A DNA stretch of 64,000 nucleotides from Aurelia coerulea. Lineage: Eukaryota; Cnidaria; Scyphozoa; Semaeostomeae; Ulmaridae. Shown piece after piece: positions 56,311-64,000 of this stretch (within the stretch, counting starts at the first letter, position 1; each line of letters begins with the position of its first letter). Under the pieces are notes generated by a model. That model saw nothing but the letters and a program-made list of their open reading frames with translations. It had not been told where the DNA came from and did no database searches. The stretch is from contig CM076960.1 of assembly GCA_039566865.1 (NCBI GenBank), positions 14,298,501 through 14,362,500 on the forward strand. The letters run 5' to 3'. A program made the translations under genes and the position numbers.

Positions 56311-59300
56311 ATTTGCGGTTTTGGCTAATTAGTGTTTATAAAATCGACGACACAGCAAAGAGATCACATTTGAATGCAAATAGCGCTGTGGTTGGAAGTA
56401 TGCTTGACTGATCGTAAAACAGGGCATAAAATGAGTCAAACATATGCCCTTGGTATGTTGCCAATTAATCCGCAAAAAAGCTTTCTCGTTCATGATCAGT
56501 GAGAGCCAAAATCGGCTTTTGTCCTCGCACAAAAACAACCTATGCCCTATGCTCGGGACATGAATCATTAATCAGGCTCAAGCGGTGAAAATCCAAAGAC
56601 TTGCTTTAGAAATCATACCAATCTTATTGTACTAAGCCTTTTCATGACGACAAAGCCTTGATCGGATTGATTCAAAAGAGGTCATTTCAGCTGTTTGGAT
56701 AGAGACGCGGTGTCCTTTCAACTTTAATGCTTTTAACGTTGATTAGATGTCAGCTGTTTGGCCTATGAACCTTTACTGTGGGAAAGGACAACTATCGACC
56801 TGGCAACTCTTTTAACGTTTAAATTTTGAGTATCACAGGAGAATTTATGGAGGCAATTTCCTCCATGGCATACAATGACATATCTAATATATATTTCTAC
56901 ACAGACAAAATGATACATCGTCAGATTAGCAAGCCAGATTGTCTGCAGAGGGGTCTGGAGCGAGTGACATCATTCCTTGAAATGAGCCATCTAAATGGCG
57001 ACAACAATGGCCAATGGAGAGATGGCACATGCCGAGCATGGTGGTCGAAACTTGAAACAAACCCTTCACGAGGACGACTGGATATAAAGAGCCCCATTTT
57101 TTAACTTCCGGCCCTAATTTACCTCGCCCCGGTCTCCTCGACAAATCAAAATCAAGCGAAGTACGTAGAGCAAGAGATAAATCAGGAATTTCTACAGTAG
57201 TTGGGTACGTGAAGTTAAATTAACGTTTTAAAATCAAGTCGATGCGAAAGCGAAACGATTCATAAAACGAACAAAAGGGAAACAGCTCCGCCTTCCACAG
57301 CGAATCACCGAGTGAAGACGAAAGGAAAAAGGAAAAAAGTGAACAAAATAAACTTGCGTCATGTGAACATTTTTGTAACAGGGCGAAACTTTTGAAGGCA
57401 TAAATTCAATTTCAAAACACGTCCTCCCCAACATTTTCATCCTGGCAAATCAGATATTGCATTGTTGAAACAAAGATACTGGAATTCCATTATCTTTGGT
57501 TGAAAGTATGATTTCAATATCCAGTTGCGAATTTAGGGGTGGGAGGGAAATGGGGTAGTTGTCCCCCCTTGAGAAGAAAACTTTGCTTGACGCCCCATTT
57601 CTGGCAAGAAGTGCGCCCCTTATGACATCAACCGACTCTTTTAATCTACCCCAGACAGAGTGCAGGAAAACATGGACTACAGGTAGTATTTAGTAGAAAC
57701 GCCAAACTATTGTTGCAAAATGCAATTCAGAAAACGCGCTATGTATTCATATTAGTCTTGGCGCACCTCCTCCAAGTTGTCCTTCCTTCAAGTTCGGCCT
57801 GGATCTACCCCATTAAATAGCTCAGATATTGCCTACTTCTCTGTCAGGATTTAGGCCCTCCAGTGAGAACCACACAATATTTAGATAAGTCATTCATTGA
57901 ATACTTCAGTTCACTTTCAGGGAATAACGGAAAATATATCCCTGAAACAACTCCCTGAAACAACAATTCCACGAGACGATATGTCTGAACTGACCCGCAA
58001 ACAAAAATTTGCTGAAACATTTCGCAATAAAAACGACGAAATTTCCGAGGAAAGCTGATGGAACGAATGAATTCAGCGATTAAATCGCGAAATGGACGCA
58101 AGGAGCAACGGTGCAAAATATAAACATCGTAGAGAGGCAGAAGTCATGTCAACATAAAAAATCGTGAAGCAATTTACGCCACAGCTGTGAGATCTAACGT
58201 AAATCATGCCTAACATACGGGTATTTAACATGCTTTGATACCTTATCACACCTTAATTTAGCAAGTGACCTGTGCGCTCAAATTGACGTTAGCAAACACA
58301 AGCAAACATAAACAAGCGCGCCTACTCCAGGGAAGTGAACCTCTCACAGATTCGATATAAACGATTCCAGGGGGTTCGCTAGTAAAATCCAGTTTTATCT
58401 GCTCGGCAAAGACAAACCAATATATTTCTTTTGTTTCGCAAATTTGATATGGCTAACGCAGGACCTTGTATGATAAATGAAATTTGTAATGACAGGTGGC
58501 TTAAAAGGGACTTGTTCACGTGATTGATGGTTGCACTGAAAGGCCCATCACTCAAAATGCATAAGCGCGCGAAAGGAGGCCTTCTGACAAGGTTTTTGGA
58601 GCCTTGAGCACCAATTTGTCTGCTTGAAGCCTATCAAACACACGTCCAGGTCCAGGTGACTGATGGTTGCGCCTTGTGACTAACCAATCAAAACGCATAA
58701 GGACACATGCATAAGGAGCTAGCTGGGCGAAAAAAAGAAGATCCACGGAGCCCCAATTTCCCCTCAAGGCACCCTGAAGCTCAACTTTTGTCCCAAATCA
58801 AGAACATTGCAAGTCCTTCAAAATGCTAGTTACTCTTTCGATCGAAATGCTGTACCTGGCAGAGGCCTACAGGATCGTCCGAGTGAAATCTCTTATTGCC
58901 GTAAGTTGTGGAAAACAGCCGATAAAACCACTTAAGTACCGACACTTAAATGATAAAATGTTTTGCCCAATCGATGCCGGCCGAAAATATGAAGTGGCGA
59001 CAAAGATTGGATCAGTTTTGCCGATATTCGGATTTGATGTCCCTCTAGACTGATTATATGGTCGTAGTTATCGCTATTGCTGGCCTGCCGGACGCTCTGC
59101 CTACAGTATGAGCGGGCTCGGTTTGTTGTAAGTTTCGTTATTATGGGCTATTCTGGAACTCATCTTAATCTGTTTAGTGTCCCTCACTGAACAGACGAGT
59201 TCCCTTCTTGCAAAATAACTGATTTCCAAAATTGCAATATCTGAAGACTTGAATTGCAGATAAAATCTACTTTCGTTAGAATTCACTTGAAAAATGAGCG

Positions 59301-59751
59301 ATCTATTCGGACGATCCAAACTTAGCATCAAAGTAGACATCGAGCACTCTACCGGCCCCAGCGGACCTGGAAACAATGCATTCCAAAAACAATGTAGAAA
59401 AATCCAATTTCCGGTCAACACAGTTAATATTTTCATGAGCATGAACATAAACATCAATCCATCTTGCAATGCACTCCAGCTGATAGGATTGAGAACGGGC
59501 CTACGTTATTACGACACAGGATCTTTACTAGAGTAAACTCACTAGGGGGCACAGTCTACATGAGGGGGCGGTCGCCTTGCAAAAATTAACAATCTATTCC
59601 TTTTACTCATTCATTGGGTTTAAAGGCTGTATACTAGCCAAACTGCTTTGCGAGTTTCATATGAGATGGCATTCTCATGTGACGAGCAAAGGCATGACGA
59701 AAGTGAACTGCATGGCATAGATCTAAAATTTATAAAGGTGGCAGTTGGATC
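56311..59751. other. Unassigned, relatively repeat-poor sequence
   Basis: This is the longest stretch without identifiable transposons and is somewhat GC-richer (57100-59100). ORFs of 60-122 codons occur (56826-57104 plus, 57844-58116 minus, 59101-59469 minus), none with a recognised domain. At 58901 a gccgtaagt donor-like site follows a plus-strand ORF starting at 58823. Two stretches near 58527 and 58662 share gatggttgc and a catcactcaaaatgcataag/caatcaaaacgcataagg block. It could hide upstream EDC3 exons or another gene. Confidence 0.35.
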
Positions 59752-59965
59752 CACGTTTTTTTATAAGAAACTGGTTTATAAGAAACTAGTACAACGATGA
59801 CCAAAAATTTAATAAGAAACTCTAGTACTACGTTCAAGAACAATTAAGAAACTCTAAAATTCTATTTCTAGAATAAGAGTCGGTAGATTACGGTTCGCGC
59901 GGCGTTGCGTTTTTAAATATCAAGTTTTGACTGCAAAAATTGGTAACTTTTTGCCTTAATGTGCA
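59752..59965. mobile_element. TA-type MITE, family CACG, truncated
   Basis: Starts cacgtttttttataagaaac and follows 30831-31247 through actacgttcaagaacaatta and gccttaatgtgcatggctta. A short foreign stretch lies at about 59876-59915. The right end is missing. Confidence 0.75.
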
Positions 59966-60132
59966 TGGCTTATTCGTGGGTGAGCACAAACTTTTCGCTC
60001 CATACACTGATTACCTACCTAATAAGTCCTTGTATCCCTGCAGTAAAGCTTACTCTGTTGAACTGTTGACCGAATATACATCATCAAGTCAAACATCACA
60101 GGGAAACAACGGCCTAAGGTAATCAATCCAGT

Positions 60133-60300
60133 CGCTCCTCTGGTTTATGATTTAGGAATTTCATCACATCATGACCCCAAGTGAGTTGAAATAAGAGAAT
60201 TGCTGTAATTTTTTTATTTGAAAAATATTCAAGGCATCAAGAGAGTTCAAGGTAAAATTACAGTAAACCATCTAGAGCTCCTTTCAAGTAATTTTAAGCG
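60133..60300. mobile_element. MU2 family fragment
   Basis: cctctggtttatgatttagg, a decayed atcacatcatgacccc (for atgacgtcacatcc) and agctcctttcaagtaatttt keep family order. The left half and right end are missing. Confidence 0.6.
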
Positions 60301-61714
60301 CCAACTAGGCTAGCCATGCACGTAAACAAAGAGCATCGTAAAAGGTGCCCTAAAACTACGTAGCTACCTCACACATCATACGTGCCAAAAATGGAATTCA
60401 AGAGAAGGCATGAGAAAGATTGAAAGAGGGAACAACATCATATCTTCTTCCGAGATCGAAAGAAGAACTGAGGTCTGAATTTTGTTCATCGTGTTAAAAA
60501 ATTGAACAATACAGGAGAGTCAGAAAAAATTGGATGTTTAAAAAGCCATATATTCGCAAAAGCAGTTCAGAGTGCCGTTGTTGAAGCTTTATAAGGAATC
60601 GTTTTTGATAAGCTCTCTTCTTGCTAGAAATGACAATTAAATTAATAGTCTCCTAGGGATAACAAAATAAATAACAATATATTTCATTTTCTAGTTCTAC
60701 CACAATGCATGCCTTATTTCCATTTTTAGTAGAGAAACAGTATGGTTTGTCATGGTTTGGTAGTCCAGCATAGGACAGCTTTTAAGATACATTTTGGGCA
60801 ATGTATTTCCTTGTATTTCACCGTGAATTTGAAGCTAATAGATTTGAAGAGCTCAATTTATTGTTCGCGAATGCCTTGTGGCAGCCATTCACCAGAATTG
60901 TGTCTGCCATTTACCAGAAAAATATTGCTCTCCCCAGGCCCTTTTCTAATTGTCAAAATGGTCTATTGATGGCCTATCATACGAGTCTTGCAAACGCGAT
61001 GTTGCGAACATTGATGTTAGAAATAGAACGGAAAGACCAATTTGGATTAACTAAATTTTAAAGTTAGTTGACGGAGCTAAGTAGAGGCAATCTATAAATA
61101 GGACAAAGAAACGCCTACACACGCCTACACACGTAATTGCTCCCTTAGTTAAAGATATCTAAGGTAGCCGGCTTCCTATGCAGTAAGCTTTAAAAAATGA
61201 ATTGGCAAAGCATATTTCATCAACAAAAATTGCAAAAATTTTCTTCTGACTCAATGGAACATTGTAGTGACACTAATGAAAATGTCAACTGACATATAGT
61301 CTAATACTATAGTTCCAGTGTTACATCGCATTGTTCTGTAGGAAACCTTCTTACTGGAATAACCCCGGGGGAATAACAGATCTATCGGTAAAATTGATAA
61401 ACTGTTAAATTCTGATTTCAAGACAGAGAAACTCACACTTCCAAGAAGTTTTGAGATAGCATTCTGTAAAATGTTTTGTCATGTGTTTCGTAAAGAAACG
61501 TTGCAGTAAGAATGCATAAGGTGGTCGGCAAAAATTCGAAATGCGAACAATAGTAAAATTTAAACAAAATAGACGGTAAAATTTTAGTAAAATAGATTAC
61601 GAAGAAATAGGTAGGTCAAGTATTTTGATAAAATCACTTGTAATTTAAGAAAGATACGACAAATGTTGACAAACTCAATTTTCTGTAACCTGCCACTATG
61701 AACCTGCACAGCTT
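60301..61714. other. Unassigned sequence
   Basis: Two overlapping plus-strand ORFs (60742-60969 and 60801-61061) lack known motifs. No repeat recognised. Confidence 0.35.
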
Positions 61715-61921
61715 GTGGGGATGGCTCAGTGTGCACGCTTGACTACCAATCTGCAGGTTGGTGGTTCGAGTCCCCGCCCTGCTGAGCCTGTAACAAAGTA
61801 TGAGGAGAGTGGCCAACTGTCTGTAATTCCAGGCAAAAAGAATCACGAGGTGTGGTCACATTGAGAGGAAGGACCAGGACGCTGCTTCGACAAGCTCAGC
61901 TTCTCAGCGTCCTAAAACTAC
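61715..61921 (+). mobile_element. tRNA-derived SINE (plus-strand copy)
   Basis: Head gtggggatggctcagtgtgc with B-box ggttcgagtcc at 61763-61773, then ctgtaattccaggc, aatcacgaggtgtggtcaca, gaaggaccaggacgctgctt and a 3' end gcgtcctaaaacta. The best-preserved of the three copies, about 205 bp. Confidence 0.85.
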
Positions 61922-61946
61922 CTTCTTCGGATGCTAGGTAGAATTA

Positions 61947-62585
61947 TACAAGGTGTCCCAAAAAAACTGTGCTCTGTTTGCCTAAAGATTGCAATAAAAG
62001 GGCAAAAGATTCTCGCTAAACTTTTATATCATGTCACTCCTCAGATTTTCAAATAAAGTTTGCTGCCATCCCCGTAGAAATCCGTTCAAAAATGATGGAG
62101 CTATGACCTTCAGAAGACCAAATTTGCCTAATGACTGAAACCAGCAGTTGGCCATTTTGTCTTACTATTTTGCATTGATAAGTTTCTTCAAGTGAGGTAA
62201 GAAATAATTTCTGTGAGGTCAGAAATAGTGGAACTCTCTGAGGATTATCGGAACTTTCACGAGAGCTATGACATTGGAGGCTGCTGTTTCATTTTCATTC
62301 CATGAGGATTATCGGAATTTTCACGAGATTTTCATTTTCAATCCAAGAAGCTATTTATCGCTGCAAAATAGTGAGACAAAATGGCCGACCGCTGGTTTCG
62401 GTCATCGGGCAAATTTTGTCTCCTGAAGGTCATAACTCCATCATTTTTCAACGGATTTTTGTAGGGATGGTAGCAACCTTTAATTGAATATCTGAAGAGC
62501 ACCATCATGCAAAAATTTGGCGAGAATCATTCATTTTGCCGTAATCTGCAGACAAACGGGGCACAATTTTTTGGGACGCCCTGTA
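61947..62585. mobile_element. TA-type TIR element, family D, palindromic
   Basis: Left tacaaggtgtcccaaaaaaa + ctgtgctctgtttgc; right gcagacaaacggggcacaat + tttttgggacgccctgta. 639 bp. The arms pair over about 200 bp (tgatggagctatgaccttca against tgaaggtcataactccatca). The centre has a duplicated tgaggattatcggaa block. Confidence 0.85.
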
Positions 62586-62618
62586 GGGAAAGAAAACTTC
62601 ACAATCATTATCAGTATA

Positions 62619-63390
62619 TACCGGGTGAGCCAGAACAAAATTCCCACTTTTAAAAATTCATAGCACCAAGAGTACTAGATGGACTGGAATGAGCGGAACT
62701 TTGCTTGATAGCTGAAAGATTGAAGTATTTTTGTATTTTCTTGCGTTTTAATGGGCATTGAAAATATAAGAAAATTCGACATTACGAGAATTTATTTCAT
62801 GGTTGCTAAATGCTTGAAAAAACCCAAAACACTTGACCACATTAAAACGACTCTCTTTGCACAGAACAATAAAGAAAATACATTGTTTCACGGGTGAAAG
62901 ATGCGGTTTTCCGTTTTCCGTTTGTATTTTAAACATTCCTTTTTATTTGTAGTAGCAGTTACGTGTAGTTTTATGTAGGTCCCCTTTAAGGTTACGTGTA
63001 GTATTAGCAATTATTTTTCTCTCTAGCAGTTACGTCCAGTGGTATGTTCGTATTTCCTGTTTTATGTTGCCATGAGGTAGCCGTAGTTTTCGCTCCAATT
63101 GGTATTGTATTAGGAGTAGGGTATGGTATTTTGTAAGTAACGTTGAAAGTAATATGTTATTGTAAGTTATTAAATGATGTATAAAAAAAAAGATGCGGTT
63201 TGCATATTTATTGCCATGAGATTGAAAATCTTTAGTATTTGTTTTAAAATCTATTTCGTATAACTCTTGAGAGAGGTGAAATGCTCTTTCTTGCGTATTG
63301 TTCTGTGTGCGGAGATCCCTTACGATTTAATCCAGTGTTTCAGGGCCCTTTTTCAGACATTCTGTAAAAAAATGTTTAGTAAAATTTACC
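62619..63390. mobile_element. TA-type TIR element, family F, with a retroposed insert
   Basis: Starts taccgggtgagccagaacaa. The interior aligns with 28000-28500 (cccaaaacacttgaccacat, aacaataaagaaaatac, then after the insert tattgccatgagattgaaaa). It ends against a family B element without its own right end. Confidence 0.68.
62910..63189. mobile_element. Retroposed insert with 12-bp target duplication
   Basis: AAGATGCGGTTT at 62898-62909 and 63190-63201 flanks a 280-bp insert ending ttaaatgatgtataaaaaaa. The A-rich tail and variable-length duplication indicate LINE-mediated retroposition. The insert contains three similar blocks (agcagttacgtgtagttt, aaggttacgtgtagtatt, agcagttacgtccagtgg). 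No ORF. Either a LINE 3' UTR or a SINE without a recognisable head. Confidence 0.72.
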
Positions 63391-63951
63391 TACGGTGTTC
63401 CAAAAAAGTACTCCTCTTCGAAAAATCACCAAATTTTCATGATGAGGCCGATTTTCAATTTTTCTTTCTCAGCAAGTAGATCAAAGACCAAATCAATTTT
63501 CCAGGCATAGCTAATCTTGTGATCGGTTTTAAAATTAGTGAATTTAGCTCTTTTTAGGGCTGCATGGTTTTTAAGGATACTGCAAAGAGCACTCATAACT
63601 ACCAGATTTATTATTTTGTATATCAAGCTTCTAGTTTTTTCATGTAGGTCAGAAAGAAGCACAAATCATTATTGTAGACTCAGAATATAATTAAAAATCT
63701 CAATATAATGGCTCTCAGGCAAGATTAATAATGTAGCTCAAAGAGTATAGCTCAGGATGAGGTTTTTCAATGCGTCATTCCATGCCTTTTAAAGGGTCTG
63801 TTTCATCCAGCATGCCTTGCACGTGCCGTCTGTTGATGTTCCTTTGTTGCCGCCATTTTCATGGCCCATGAAAATGGCGGACAACAGAGGAACATCAACA
63901 GACGGCACGTGCAAGGAATGCTGGATGAAACAGACCCTTTATCTTTAAATA
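63391..63951. mobile_element. TA-type TIR element, family B, interrupted
   Basis: Left tacggtgttccaaaaaagta + ctcctcttcg. The interior matches 51662-52191 as far as caatgcgtcattccatgcct, where a palindrome intervenes. Sequence after it does not resume the family before a new end at 63952. Confidence 0.68.
63793..63938. mobile_element. 146-bp near-perfect palindrome with TTAA-type border (T4)
   Basis: TTAA (63789-63792)|agggtctgtttcatccagca ... tgctggatgaaacagaccct|TTAT (63939-63942). Arms of about 70 bp meet at ttttcatggcccatgaaaa and differ at about three positions. Such low divergence suggests recent insertion or gene conversion between the arms. Confidence 0.85.
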
Positions 63952-64000
63952 TACCGGGTGTCTCAAAAAAAATACTCCTGTTTCAAAAATCACCAAAAAT
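63952..64000 (+). mobile_element. TA-type TIR element, family B, cut by window edge
   Basis: taccgggtgtctcaaaaaaa + atactcctgtttcaaaaatc at the right edge, direct relative to the copy at 63391. Confidence 0.75.

Noticed and set aside
58823..59053. Plus-strand coding gene with GTAAGT at 58901
   Set aside because: No domain recognised, and a donor-like hexamer alone is too common to support a gene.
59101..59469. 122-codon minus-strand ORF with a hydrophobic N-terminal stretch
   Set aside because: No family recognised, and an overlapping plus-strand ORF is equally open; length is within chance in AT/GC-mixed sequence.
61715..61790. Functional tRNA gene on the plus strand
   Set aside because: The tRNA-like head continues into a tail shared with two other copies, which marks a SINE.

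Overview
The window is metazoan nuclear DNA: AT-rich, gene-poor and packed with transposable elements. No bacterial signatures are present: no operons, no long ORFs, no ribosome binding sites. Interspersed tRNA-derived SINEs, 5'-truncated LINE tails, dozens of short non-coding DNA transposons and spliced exons point to an invertebrate animal. Elements such as the CCCGGGGG...-ended repeats remind me of marine invertebrate genomes (cnidarians, hemichordates, lancelets), but I cannot name the species.

Only one cellular gene is recognised. Three minus-strand exons (54070-53912, 51170-51127 and 46905-46777) splice in frame and encode the C-terminal part of a YjeF_N domain like that of EDC3 (enhancer of mRNA-decapping protein 3), ending at a TAA stop. 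The 5' part of the gene (LSm and FDF regions and the start of YjeF_N) was not found and probably lies beyond the right edge or in exons I could not see. Its two introns are full of transposon insertions.

Layout. 0-3.7 kb: foldback elements with 9-bp target duplications, and a SINE. 4-6.4 kb: a 152-bp satellite with higher-order structure. 7.5-11.2 kb: three minisatellites (67, 51 and 107 bp) and foldback elements. 11.4-20.8 kb: nested DNA transposons, including two hAT/piggyBac-like cases with exact target duplications. 21-27.6 kb: a 20-bp minisatellite, a 9-bp-TSD foldback, a SINE, and a 155-bp (TTG)-rich minisatellite split by a hAT-like element. 27.7-38.1 kb: mixed foldback elements, two LINE 3' ends and a 2.1-kb TTAA-flanked element nested in an older inverted repeat. 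38-45.4 kb: sparse sequence with large palindromic elements. 46.1-54.1 kb: a 116-bp minisatellite, then the EDC3 locus. 54-61.7 kb: mostly unrecognised sequence. 61.7-64 kb: a SINE, a foldback element, a retroposed insert with a 12-bp duplication and a near-perfect 146-bp palindrome.

Most non-autonomous DNA elements here fall into a few mobilisation classes readable from their target duplications: TA (Tc1/mariner-like; at least ten unrelated interiors sharing a TACCGGGTG-type end), 9 bp (Mutator-like), 8 bp (hAT-like), TTAA (piggyBac/Kolobok-like) and TTA (PIF/Harbinger-like). No intact transposase was found, so any enzyme would have to be encoded elsewhere.
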